The position numbers were made by a program, and so were the translations under genes. From assembly GCF_947654165.1 (NCBI RefSeq), contig NZ_CANTKB010000004.1, forward strand, positions 100,895 through 164,894: DNA of 64,000 nucleotides, given 5' to 3'. This document shows, in pieces, positions 43,343-51,556 of this stretch. The notes below the pieces were generated by a model. The model made no database searches. It was not told the origin of the DNA and saw only the letters and a program-made list of their open reading frames with translations. Source of the DNA: an uncultured Blautia sp. (GTDB lineage Bacteria > Bacillota > Clostridia > Lachnospirales > Lachnospiraceae). How positions within the stretch are numbered: position 1 is the first letter of the stretch; each line of letters starts with the position of its first letter.

Positions 43343-43588
43343 TTACTGAGCTTTCGCTGCTTCCAGAGCTTTTGCAAGCTGATCCGGACAGGAAGTGCCT
43401 CTTCCGCCGCAGTCGGTTCCTTTTAAGCGTTTGATGACTTCATCTACTTTCATTCCCTGTACCAGGCTGGCAATACCCTTGGTATTTCCATTGCATCCGC
43501 CGTTGAATTTTACATATTTGATGGTGTCGCCATCCAGTTCGAATTCAATAGAACGGGAGCAAACGCCTCTTGTTTTATATACGTTCAT
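43343..43588 (-). CDS. TSCPD-domain (TIGR03905-like) small protein
   Basis: An 81-residue protein with the characteristic C-terminal TSCPDQLAKAL and conserved Cys in GVCS, GGCNGN and TDCGGRGTSC. The TSCPD domain is otherwise found as the C-terminal extension of some ribonucleotide reductases; free-standing copies have no settled role, and metal or Fe-S binding by the Cys is plausible. The start at 43588 is set by AAAGGAGG on the minus strand; an in-frame ATG 11 codons upstream lies before that site and is rejected. Confidence 0.88.
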   Translation of the reverse strand: MNVYKTRGVCSRSIEFELDGDTIKYVKFNGGCNGNTKGIASLVQGMKVDEVIKRLKGTDCGGRGTSCPDQLAKALEAAKAQ

Positions 43589-43763
43589 TTTGATAGCCTC
43601 CTTTGTGAAATGATTTCCCAAAGCATTATAGCACGCAATAGAAAGAAAAGTAAAGCAGTTGAAAGCAGAATACAGTAGCCAGAATCAGGAAAACAGTGTA
43701 AAATAAAAGACAGGTGTAAGGTAAGAAACACTGACTGAATACGCAGAGAGAGGTAAATATTTT

Positions 43764-44462
43764 ATGAATACCATAGGAATTATCGGTGCCATGGAAGAAG
43801 AAGTGGCGATTTTAAAAGAAAAAATGTCTGATGTGACAGTATTGGAAAAAGCAGGAATGGAGTTTTATAAAGGAACTTTAGGCAGACATCCGGCAGTTGT
43901 AGTACGTTCCGGTATCGGAAAAGTAAACGCAGGTATCTGTACCCAGATTCTGGCAGATTTATTTCAGGTGGAAGCAGTGATCAACACAGGTGTGGCAGGG
44001 TCTCTGAAGGCAGAAATCAATATCGGAGATATTGTTCTTTCTACAGATACCATGCAGCATGACGTAGATGCAAGAGAATTTGGCTATCCACTGGGACAGA
44101 TTCCACGCATGGATACTTTGACTTTCCCGGCAGATGAAGCTTTAAGAGCAGCCGCTTTAAAAGTCTGCCGTGAAGTAAACCCTGAGATTCAGGTATTTGA
44201 GGGAAGAGTAGCCAGCGGAGACCAGTTTGTGGCAGACAAAGAGACAAAGGATAAGATTATTGCCAATACCCAGGCTTACTGCACAGAAATGGAAGGAGCA
44301 GCCATCGGCCAGGCAGCTTATTTAAACAAGATTCCTTATCTGGTAATCCGTGCTATTTCAGACAAGGCAGATGACAGTGCTCATGTAGATTATCCTACTT
44401 TTGAAAGAGAAGCAATCCGCCACACGGTAAACCTGGTAGAGAATATGATGAAAGTTCTGTAA
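43764..44462 (+). CDS. mtnN: 5'-methylthioadenosine/S-adenosylhomocysteine nucleosidase
   Basis: A 232-residue enzyme that hydrolyses MTA and SAH, feeding methionine salvage and the AI-2 route. Motifs: GIIGAMEEEVAIL (4-16) with the general-base Glu, VVVRSGIGKVNAGI (about 45-58), INTGVAGSL (about 74-82), ASGDQFV (about 150-156), EMEGAAIGQAA (about 177-187) and the catalytic Asp in AISDKADD (about 198-205). Family length. Translation starts after GAGAGAGGT. Confidence 0.96.
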   Translation: MNTIGIIGAMEEEVAILKEKMSDVTVLEKAGMEFYKGTLGRHPAVVVRSGIGKVNAGICTQILADLFQVEAVINTGVAGSLKAEINIGDIVLSTDTMQHDVDAREFGYPLGQIPRMDTLTFPADEALRAAALKVCREVNPEIQVFEGRVASGDQFVADKETKDKIIANTQAYCTEMEGAAIGQAAYLNKIPYLVIRAISDKADDSAHVDYPTFEREAIRHTVNLVENMMKVL

Positions 44463-44484
44463 GAATTTGTCGCACGATTTTTGT

Positions 44485-44586
44485 TTTCAAACAGCATAGG
44501 GTGCTATATAATAGTTCCATAGACAATAGCAGGTATGCCCATGGGTCTCTATTGTCAGAAAAAGGAAAGGACAGGCAGTGCTGTCC
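44485..44586 (+). promoter_or_regulatory. Promoter and double-hairpin leader of the 44608 gene
   Basis: TTTTCA (44485-44490), a 17-bp spacer and TATAAT (44508-44513). The leader contains GACAATAG (44522-44529) with CTATTGTC (44549-44556), and GGACAG (44569-44574) with CTGTCC (44581-44586), placed just before the GAGGAGG ribosome site. The leader could be a regulatory RNA, but no known riboswitch class is recognised. Confidence 0.5.
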
Positions 44587-44607
44587 GCCGGATATGAGGA
44601 GGAACTT

Positions 44608-45309
44608 ATGGAACACCTTATTTTTTATTATGGTGCCTGTTTTATGGGAATTTTGTGTCTCATAAGTATGCTGGCAGTCTACAAAAGCAACCGGAATGTA
44701 TTAAAAGATTTAAAACACCCGTCAGAAGCAAGAAACCGCTGGATGGCTGGTTTTGTGCAGGAATATGAAAAATCAGTAAAAGACAATACGGAGATACACA
44801 ATCCACCGGTTTATGTGATCAAACGTATGAGAGGACGAAAGATAGGACCCTGGAATATACGCCAGATGAAGGGAATTTCCTGGGGCACTTTTATCCTCTC
44901 TTTTTTATTGATGGCAATGAGTCTGTTTATTGTATACCAAAGAGGCATAAATATCTTTCCGATACCATTGACAGACGCAGTTTTTCCGGCAGCCAGCACG
45001 GTTCTGCTGACAGGTATTTGTATGGAAATTGTGCTTCTTGGAGTACGGCTTTTTATCGGAACAGGATATCAGGAGGAAGAGATCGAGACAAATCTTCTGG
45101 ATTATATTGAGAATCGTTATAAAGAGCCGGAGGCAACGAAAATTATCCCAATGGAAAATGCCCGCAGTTCAGGAAAAAGAGAAAAAGCCATGCGGCAGCT
45201 TGAACAGGGGATTTTAGAAGCAGCCGCAGCAGACAGCAGGTACAGTCACCTGCTCAGCAAGGAAGAAACAGATATAGTTAAAGATGTTGTAAAAGAATTT
45301 TTATCATAA
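44608..45309 (+). CDS. Membrane protein of unknown function
   Basis: A 233-residue protein with three hydrophobic helices (about 3-24, 88-108, 118-142). The first loop is basic and contains YVIKRMRGRKIGPWNIRQM; the C-terminal cytoplasmic part (about 150-233) is helical and charged. The start at 44608 follows GAGGAGG; the frame extends 10 codons upstream without a ribosome site. It is a single-gene unit with its own promoter and terminator. Not recognised. Confidence 0.7.
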   Translation: MEHLIFYYGACFMGILCLISMLAVYKSNRNVLKDLKHPSEARNRWMAGFVQEYEKSVKDNTEIHNPPVYVIKRMRGRKIGPWNIRQMKGISWGTFILSFLLMAMSLFIVYQRGINIFPIPLTDAVFPAASTVLLTGICMEIVLLGVRLFIGTGYQEEEIETNLLDYIENRYKEPEATKIIPMENARSSGKREKAMRQLEQGILEAAAADSRYSHLLSKEETDIVKDVVKEFLS

Positions 45310-45312
45310 AAA

Positions 45313-45352
45313 TACAGCGGTCGGAAATGAGAAAGAATCCGGCCGCTGTGCA
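45313..45352 (+). terminator. Terminator after the 44608 gene
   Basis: ACAGCGGTCGG pairs with CCGGCCGCTGT around a 13-base A-rich loop, followed by GCATTTGTTT. Near-perfect stem. It lies close to the end of the convergent 45403-45669 gene. Confidence 0.75.
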
Positions 45353-45402
45353 TTTGTTTATCTTTATTTTTAGGATGTGTATGAGAGTATTGTGAAAATA
45401 TT

Positions 45403-45669
45403 TTAATCTTCTTCAATAATCTGGAGTTCAAAATAATCAAAATCCAGAAGCTCAATAAAATTGTCCTGATTAAAACGAACCTTGGAAAATTTTTGAAAAT
45501 CCTTGATGTTTGCATCCAGCCAGATCGGTGAGGGAAGGTCAAACTCATGGCAGATGCAGTCAAGGCAGTGAAAGACTTTTTTGGTTCTGGTGGACTTTGT
45601 ATTGTCACAAATCACAGTGCTTTTTAACAAATGTGTATCTTTATAAATATTACCCATTAACCGGAACAT
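45403..45669 (-). CDS. Conserved-looking 88-residue protein of unknown function
   Basis: A small acidic protein starting MFRLMGNIYKDTHLL and ending FDYFELQIIEED. The middle contains KSTRTKKVFHCLDCICHEFDLPSPIWLD and FNQDNFIELLDFDYFE. AAAGGA lies seven bases before its ATG on the minus strand. The composition and strong start support a real gene; no function is recognised. Confidence 0.7.
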   Translation of the reverse strand: MFRLMGNIYKDTHLLKSTVICDNTKSTRTKKVFHCLDCICHEFDLPSPIWLDANIKDFQKFSKVRFNQDNFIELLDFDYFELQIIEED

Positions 45670-45816
45670 AGGAAAATCCTTTCTGTAAATATATTTCTAA
45701 TGGAATATTATAAGAAAGAAAAGTAGATGTGTAAAGCCTGTTTTACCGATTTATCAGACCGCAGAATAGAGATTTAGCCGGAAGTTGTGCAGATTGTATA
45801 TGAAAAAAAAGAAAAT

Positions 45817-45874
45817 ATGTCAAAATGACATAGCCCTTTCTATCATTGTCTAGGATTACAAAGACTCATAAAAA
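45817..45874 (+). promoter_or_regulatory. Control region upstream of the sugar-ABC ATPase
   Basis: A perfect palindrome ATGTCA-AAA-TGACAT (45817-45831) is followed by a weak promoter candidate TTGTCT (45846-45851), a 17-bp spacer and TAAAAA (45869-45874). This is the only notable content of the 315-bp gap 45670-45984 besides the CAGGAGG ribosome site near 45969. Confidence 0.4.
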
Positions 45875-45984
45875 TATTTGGGTAATTGGTCTATGGAAAA
45901 AAAAAGGAGTTGGATGTATACTAAACTCAATTCGAAAGAGAATAACATGTTTATACCGTATCATATTTCAGGAGGAAATGAAAA

Positions 45985-47097
45985 ATGGCAAGTTTATCTT
46001 TACAGCATATTAACAAAACATACCCAAATGGTTTCGAAGCAGTTAAAGACTTCAACCTGGAAATCGCAGACAAAGAGTTCATCATCTTCGTAGGTCCTTC
46101 AGGATGTGGAAAATCTACAACTCTTCGTATGATCGCTGGTCTGGAAGAAATTTCCGGTGGTACATTAAAAATCGGTGACAAAGTAGTAAACGACGTTGAA
46201 CCAAAAGACAGAGATATTGCAATGGTATTCCAGAACTACGCTCTGTATCCACATATGACAGTTTATGATAACATGGCATTTGGTCTGAAACTGAGAAAAG
46301 TTCCAAAAGATCAGATTGATAAAATGGTTAAAGAAGCAGCTAAAATTCTTGACCTTGAAAAATTATTAGACCGTAAACCGAAAGCTCTTTCCGGTGGTCA
46401 GAGACAGCGTGTTGCTATGGGACGTGCTATCGTGCGTGAACCTAAAGTATTCCTTATGGACGAGCCTCTGTCAAACTTGGATGCTAAACTTCGTGTTCAG
46501 ATGCGTACTGAGATTTCCAAATTACATGAGAGATTAGGTGCTACTATCATCTACGTAACACATGACCAGACAGAAGCTATGACACTGGGTACCAGAATCG
46601 TAGTTATGAAAGATGGTGTTGTTCAGCAGGTAGATACACCTCAGACATTATACAATGCACCAGCTAACCTGTTCGTTGCTGGATTCATCGGATCTCCTCA
46701 GATGAACTTCTTAGATGCAGTTGTTAATGTAAAAGGAAATGATGTAACATTACAGATTGGAAATACTACTCTTCAGGTTCCGGCTGCTAAAGCAAAAGCA
46801 CTTATTGATGGTGGTTACAATGGAAAAACAGTTGTTATGGGTATCCGTCCAGAACACGTATATGATGATGAAGAACACATCAATGCTAATCCAAACAGCG
46901 TAATGGAAGGAAAAATCACTGTTTACGAATTACTTGGTGCTGAAGTTTATCTGTACTTCGATGCAGAAGGTTCTTCTATGACAGCAAGAGTTAATCCTCG
47001 TACAACAGCTAGAACAGGCGATGTTGTTAAATTCTCTCTGGATCTGGAAAGAATGCACATCTTTGATAAAGAAACAGAGCAGGTTATCACAAACTAA
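45985..47097 (+). CDS. Shared carbohydrate ABC transporter ATP-binding protein (MsmX/UgpC type)
   Basis: A 370-residue CUT1-type ATPase. Walker A GPSGCGKST (37-45), Q-loop FQNYALYPHM (about 82-91), signature LSGGQRQRVAMGRA (about 134-147), Walker B VFLMDEPLSNLDAKL (about 156-170), H-loop YVTHDQTEAM and a C-terminal OB-type regulatory domain (about 240-370). Codons are strongly biased as in highly expressed genes. It stands alone with its own terminator; the transporter genes at 47480-50528 lack an ATPase, so this protein can energise them and other sugar importers, as MsmX does. Confidence 0.93.
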   Translation: MASLSLQHINKTYPNGFEAVKDFNLEIADKEFIIFVGPSGCGKSTTLRMIAGLEEISGGTLKIGDKVVNDVEPKDRDIAMVFQNYALYPHMTVYDNMAFGLKLRKVPKDQIDKMVKEAAKILDLEKLLDRKPKALSGGQRQRVAMGRAIVREPKVFLMDEPLSNLDAKLRVQMRTEISKLHERLGATIIYVTHDQTEAMTLGTRIVVMKDGVVQQVDTPQTLYNAPANLFVAGFIGSPQMNFLDAVVNVKGNDVTLQIGNTTLQVPAAKAKALIDGGYNGKTVVMGIRPEHVYDDEEHINANPNSVMEGKITVYELLGAEVYLYFDAEGSSMTARVNPRTTARTGDVVKFSLDLERMHIFDKETEQVITN

Positions 47098-47120
47098 GAT
47101 TTGTTATAAAATGTAAATAA

Positions 47121-47160
47121 GGGCATCGATTCTATGGGATATAGAATCGGTGCCTTTTTT
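47121..47160 (+). terminator. Terminator of the shared ATPase gene
   Basis: GGGCATCGATTCTAT (47121-47135) pairs with ATAGAATCGGTGCC (47141-47154), with a G-T pair, followed by six T. Confidence 0.92.
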
Positions 47161-47276
47161 AATTTTTGTAGATAGATTTCTTTTTGTTGATTGATATTTT
47201 TGGAGAAAAGTTTCGCAAAATATAAGAAGGACAGTATGTATATAAGAGGAAAAGGAGAAAGAATAGAAAAATAGTA

Positions 47277-47444
47277 CGAAATAAAATTCACAATATAATA
47301 CGTATATTCAACAATAATAGGTGTTTATAGCGAAATAAAATTCGAAATTATATAAAAATATAAAAACATTTTTTATGAAAAAGGTAGAAAAATCCATAAC
47401 TATTGAACGGGGGATGTTTCGTAAATATAATTAGAATTACGAAA
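47277..47444 (+). promoter_or_regulatory. Promoter and operators of the sugar transporter operon
   Basis: TTGAAC (47403-47408), a 17-bp spacer and TATAAT (47426-47431) form a near-consensus promoter. TTTCGTAA (47417-47424) in the spacer and TTACGAAA (47437-47444) at the start site form an inverted repeat with centres 20 bp apart. Upstream, CGAAATAAAATTC occurs twice (47277-47289 and 47331-47343), 54 bp apart. The AT-rich gap 47161-47479 holds nothing else recognised. The LacI regulator at 50552 is the likely binder. Confidence 0.6.
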
Positions 47445-47479
47445 TATATTTAAATATAAAAGGGAGGGACAACAGCTTT

Positions 47480-48778
47480 ATGAAGAAAAAATGGATTGCT
47501 TTGTTTTTAGCAGCAGTTATGGGAACGATTTCTCTATCAGGCTGTGCAGGACAAGGGAAAGAAGAAGGAGATGTAATTGAAGTCTGGTCTTTTACAAATG
47601 AGCTGGAACAAATGTTAGATTTGTATAAAACCACACATCCTGATGTGAAAGTTAAATTTACATTAGTTCCTACAGATGTTTATGCCAGCAAGCTAAAAAA
47701 TGCCATTCAGAGTGGAAATGCACCGGATGTATTTGCCATTGAGGAGGCATTTGTCAGAAGTTTTGTGGAAGAACCGGGAGTTATGGCTGATTTAGAGGAT
47801 TTGAAGCCGGATCTGGAAGAGATGGAGGTTCTGGACTATACCCTGGATGTTGGAACTGATTTTGAGGGAAGCTTACGTGCAGTATCCTGGCAGGCAGCAC
47901 CGGGAGCAATGTTTTACAGGAGAAGTTTAGCAAAAGAATATCTTGGCACAGATGATCCGCAGAAAGTTCAGGAATATTTTCAGGATATGGACAAGTTCAT
48001 GGAGACCGCAGAAATCATTAAGCAGCAGTCGCAGGGGGATTGTTATACGGTATGCAGTCCAGATGATTTGTCCTATATTTTCATGAGTAAAAGGGAAAAG
48101 GGCTGGGTTCAAGATGACAAAGCAGTCATTGATGATAAAATTTTAGAATTTGCTGATTTTTATAAAACCATGAATGACAAGGGATATGCGGCACAGCAGG
48201 CACCTTGGTCAGAAGGCTGGTTTGCCGGAATGAGCGGACAGCTAAAGGATGTCAAGGGAAATCCTAAGGAAATATTCTGCTATTTCTTTCCAGCTTGGGG
48301 CTTATTTAATACCTTGATGCCAAATGCAGCCAGTGCAGACGGTACACAGGATACCAGTGGAGACTGGGGTGTGATTCAGGGACCGTCATCTTATTATTGG
48401 GGAGGAACTTGGCTTGGTGTGAATGAAGATTCTGATAATAAGGAAATCGCAAAAGAAATGGTCCGTTATTTTACTACAGATGAGGAATTTCTGAAGCAGT
48501 GGATAGATCAAACAAATGACTATGTTGCATCACAAAAGGTTATGGACTATGTTACTGAAGGGATATCTAATGATTTCCTGGGAGGGCAGAATCCATATGA
48601 AGTCTTTTTAGCAGATGCAAAATCCATTAACGGAAAACTAATTACTTCCTATGATCAAGAAATGAATAAAATTTTCGGGAATGAAAAAGAAAATTACCGG
48701 GAAGGCAAATGCAGCATAGATGAGATGAAGGATAATATCATAAAAAAAGCCAAAAGAATGTTTCCGGATTTAAAGTGA
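47480..48778 (+). CDS. Sugar ABC transporter substrate-binding lipoprotein
   Basis: A 432-residue lipoprotein (signal peptide ending LSGC at about 19-22) of the family-1 extracellular solute-binding proteins: VIEVWSFTNELEQMLDLYKTTHPDVKVKF at the mature N-terminus, SGNAPDVFAIEEAFV, and a C-terminal lobe with GGTWLGVNEDSDNKEIAKEMVRYF. It captures an oligosaccharide outside the cell for the two permeases that follow. GGGAGGG precedes the ATG. With a GH1 beta-glucosidase in the same operon, a beta-glucoside such as cellobiose or a plant glycoside is the likely ligand. Confidence 0.92.
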   Translation: MKKKWIALFLAAVMGTISLSGCAGQGKEEGDVIEVWSFTNELEQMLDLYKTTHPDVKVKFTLVPTDVYASKLKNAIQSGNAPDVFAIEEAFVRSFVEEPGVMADLEDLKPDLEEMEVLDYTLDVGTDFEGSLRAVSWQAAPGAMFYRRSLAKEYLGTDDPQKVQEYFQDMDKFMETAEIIKQQSQGDCYTVCSPDDLSYIFMSKREKGWVQDDKAVIDDKILEFADFYKTMNDKGYAAQQAPWSEGWFAGMSGQLKDVKGNPKEIFCYFFPAWGLFNTLMPNAASADGTQDTSGDWGVIQGPSSYYWGGTWLGVNEDSDNKEIAKEMVRYFTTDEEFLKQWIDQTNDYVASQKVMDYVTEGISNDFLGGQNPYEVFLADAKSINGKLITSYDQEMNKIFGNEKENYREGKCSIDEMKDNIIKKAKRMFPDLK

Positions 48779-48793
48779 GAGGAGGAGAGTGTT

Positions 48794-49693
48794 TTGAAAA
48801 GAAAGAATTATAATCGGTATGGGGTATATTTTGTAATCCCGTTTTTTCTAGTGTTTCTTGCATTTTCTTTATTTCCGATTATTTATACTTTTTACCTGAG
48901 TGTTACAAACACCAAGGGATTTAGTGGGAATATGGGAGATTTTGTAGGACTGCAGAACTATTTACATATTATGAGAGACAGTGCTTTCTGGCAGGCATTA
49001 TGGAATACAGTACGAATCTGGGGTGTGAATTTTATTTTCCAGATGGCTCTGGCCTTGTTTTTTGCAGTCGTGTTTACCAATGTAAAGTTTAAGTTAAAAG
49101 GAGTAGGCTTTTTCCGCACTGCCATGTACATGCCGAACCTGCTTACAGCAGCATCTATTTCTATTTTGGCAGCTACGCTCTTTGCTTACCCTACAGGACC
49201 TATTAATCAGTTCCTTGTACAGACAGGAATTATAGATGAAACCTTTAATTTCTTTAGAAACGAAGCGGCAAGTTCTTATATTGTGTCAGGGATTCAGACC
49301 TGGATGTGGTATGGAAACTCTATTTTAATTTTGATGGCTGGTATTTCTGGTATTGATACTTCTGTGTATGAGGCGGCCATGGTAGACGGTTCTTCTTCCT
49401 GGAACACATTCCACTATATCACCATTCCGCTTCTGAAGCCGATTTTAATTTACATGATGGTAACTTCTTTGGTAGGCGGTCTTCAGCTTTTTGATATACC
49501 ATTCATGATTACAGATGGAAGAGGTGCACCAAATGAGAGCCTGAATACCGTGAGCATGCTTTTATACAACCATGCGTTTACCGGTAAGAATTACTATGGA
49601 TATTCAGCAGCAATCTCCGTGGTATTATTCATCATTATTGCTTTTTGTAGTATGCTGGTGTACCGTTCTATGACAGAGAAAGAAGAGGGGTGA
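48794..49693 (+). CDS. Sugar ABC transporter permease (MalF type)
   Basis: A 299-residue inner-membrane permease with six hydrophobic helices and the EAA loop YEAAMVDGSSSWNTFHYITIPLLKP (about 195-219), which contacts the ATPase. It starts with TTG at 48794, eight bases after GGAGGAG. Second gene of the operon. Confidence 0.93.
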   Translation: MKRKNYNRYGVYFVIPFFLVFLAFSLFPIIYTFYLSVTNTKGFSGNMGDFVGLQNYLHIMRDSAFWQALWNTVRIWGVNFIFQMALALFFAVVFTNVKFKLKGVGFFRTAMYMPNLLTAASISILAATLFAYPTGPINQFLVQTGIIDETFNFFRNEAASSYIVSGIQTWMWYGNSILILMAGISGIDTSVYEAAMVDGSSSWNTFHYITIPLLKPILIYMMVTSLVGGLQLFDIPFMITDGRGAPNESLNTVSMLLYNHAFTGKNYYGYSAAISVVLFIIIAFCSMLVYRSMTEKEEG

Positions 49694-49697
49694 GGAC

Positions 49698-50528
49698 ATG
49701 ACAAAACGGAAACTTTCCAAAACAATGCTGTATGTGATCACTGGAATCATTACAGTCATTACATTGATACCAATCTGGCTGGCTTTTGTAAATGCAACCC
49801 GTTCAACAAATCAGATTCTACAGGGAGTGAGTTTGCTGCCAGGTGGACATTTGATTGAAAATTACAAAGGACTTATTGGAAAAGGATTTAATTTAGCAGG
49901 AGGCTTCCTGAATTCTGCGTTTATTGCAGGAGTATCTACCATGCTGGGTGTATATTTTTCTGCGTTGACAGCCTATGGAATTAAAGCCTATAATTTTAAG
50001 CATAAAGACAAAGTTTATAACCTTATTCTGCTGTTGATTATGATTCCGGCTCAGCTCAGTTTTATCGGTTTTTACAAATACATGGTGATGCTGGGATTTA
50101 TAAATACCTATATTCCATTGATTATTCCTACAATTGCAGCACCTGCAACAGTGTTTTTTATTAAACAGTATCTGGACAGTGTATTTTCTCCAAGCCTTTT
50201 GGAAGCTGCAAGGATTGATGGGGCAAAGGAGTTTTATATTTTTAACAAGATTATGTTTCCGCTTATGAAACCTGCTTTGGCAACTACAGGAATTATGACA
50301 TTTGTGGGTACATGGAACAATTTTATGATGCCTTACATTATTTTAACAGAGCAGGAAAAATACACGCTGCCAATGTTAGTGCAACTGTTAAAATCAGACA
50401 TTTATAAAACAGATTACGGTGCAATTTATCTGGGTATTTCTTTATCCTTGTTTCCTGTAATTCTTGTATTTTTAATGTTCTCCAAACAGATTGTAAGTGG
50501 TGTAACAGCAGGAGGAGTAAAAGGATAA
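49698..50528 (+). CDS. Sugar ABC transporter permease (MalG type)
   Basis: A 276-residue partner permease with six helices and the EAA loop LEAARIDGAKEFYIFNKIMFPLMKP (about 172-196). It starts four bases after the preceding stop, with GAGGGGTGAGG upstream. No ATPase gene follows, so the importer must borrow one, probably the MsmX/UgpC-type protein at 45985. Confidence 0.93.
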   Translation: MTKRKLSKTMLYVITGIITVITLIPIWLAFVNATRSTNQILQGVSLLPGGHLIENYKGLIGKGFNLAGGFLNSAFIAGVSTMLGVYFSALTAYGIKAYNFKHKDKVYNLILLLIMIPAQLSFIGFYKYMVMLGFINTYIPLIIPTIAAPATVFFIKQYLDSVFSPSLLEAARIDGAKEFYIFNKIMFPLMKPALATTGIMTFVGTWNNFMMPYIILTEQEKYTLPMLVQLLKSDIYKTDYGAIYLGISLSLFPVILVFLMFSKQIVSGVTAGGVKG

Positions 50529-50551
50529 TGGATTAAGGAGATGAAAACTTC

Positions 50552-51556
50552 ATGGCAACCATATACGATATTGCGAAATTAACAGGATATTCCCCGTCTA
50601 CGGTTTCAAAAGTATTCCGGGGTTATAAAGATGTAGGGGAAGAGGCCAGAAATAAAATTATGGAAGCAGCGAAACAGACTGGTTATATATCAAAATATCG
50701 TTTTTTTCATGAAACATCTGTGAGGGAAGGGGTGATTGCAGTTGTTTACGATGATTGGAGAGGACTGCAAAATCCATTCTTTTCCGAAGTGCTAAATAGC
50801 GTAAGGGATACACTGGGCGAGATGGGGTATGATCTTCTGTTTATCAGGAGAAATCCCCCAGAAGATTTAGAAGAACTTTGCGTGAAAAGACAGGTAAACG
50901 GAATCTTATTAATTTCAACAAACCAGGATTTTCATATTACGTATCGTCAGTTATTTCAAAAGTTTCCTATTGTTTCGCTAAATGAAGTTTTTGTCAATGA
51001 ATATTCTGTGTTAAGTAATAATGCACAGGGAATACGAAAAGCAATGGAATATCTCATACGGCTTGGTCACAAGAAAATCGCTATGATTACGGGAGAATTA
51101 AATCAAAAGCCAGGAATAGAGAGGTTTAAAGAATACAGGGAATGTCTCAGTGAGAATGGGATTCGGTTTTCAAAAAAGTATGTAAAAAACTGTACCTATT
51201 ATTCTTATGAAGAAGGTCATGAGATTATGAAGAAACTTTTAGAACAAGTACAGCCTACAGCAGTTCTGGCTACAGGGGATTATCTGTGTATGGGTGCCAT
51301 TGATTATGCCGTGAAAGCTGGATATCAGGTGCCTCGGGATATTTCTTTTGTAGGGTTTGATGACATTGAATATGCCAGAGTTTTTAAACCGGCATTGACC
51401 ACAGTAAGGCAGAATAAAGAACTGCTGGGAAAAGTGGCGGCAGAACTTTTATTAGACCTGGTGAGTGGAAAGAAACCACATAAAAAGCGGTATTTGATTG
51501 ATACAGAGCTGATATTGAGAGAAAGTAGTACCAACTGGAAAGGAACAGAACTATGA
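50552..51556 (+). CDS. LacI family transcriptional regulator
   Basis: A 334-residue repressor. The N-terminal helix-turn-helix ATIYDIAKLTGYSPSTVSKVFRGYKDVGEEARNKI (2-36) includes the hinge-type segment to about 60. The rest is a periplasmic-binding-protein-like effector domain (FPIVSLNEVFVNEYSVLSNN, MITGELNQKPGIERFKEY, FVGFDDIEYARVFKPALTTVRQ). It lies inside the transporter/GH1 operon and overlaps the GH1 start by four bases (ATGA). Likely represses the promoter at 47403 until a beta-glucoside-derived inducer appears. Confidence 0.93.
   Translation: MATIYDIAKLTGYSPSTVSKVFRGYKDVGEEARNKIMEAAKQTGYISKYRFFHETSVREGVIAVVYDDWRGLQNPFFSEVLNSVRDTLGEMGYDLLFIRRNPPEDLEELCVKRQVNGILLISTNQDFHITYRQLFQKFPIVSLNEVFVNEYSVLSNNAQGIRKAMEYLIRLGHKKIAMITGELNQKPGIERFKEYRECLSENGIRFSKKYVKNCTYYSYEEGHEIMKKLLEQVQPTAVLATGDYLCMGAIDYAVKAGYQVPRDISFVGFDDIEYARVFKPALTTVRQNKELLGKVAAELLLDLVSGKKPHKKRYLIDTELILRESSTNWKGTEL

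Noticed and set aside
45878..46093. 71-codon + strand frame overlapping the ATPase start
   Set aside because: Out of frame with the ATPase gene, which has the strong CAGGAGG site and full family motifs.
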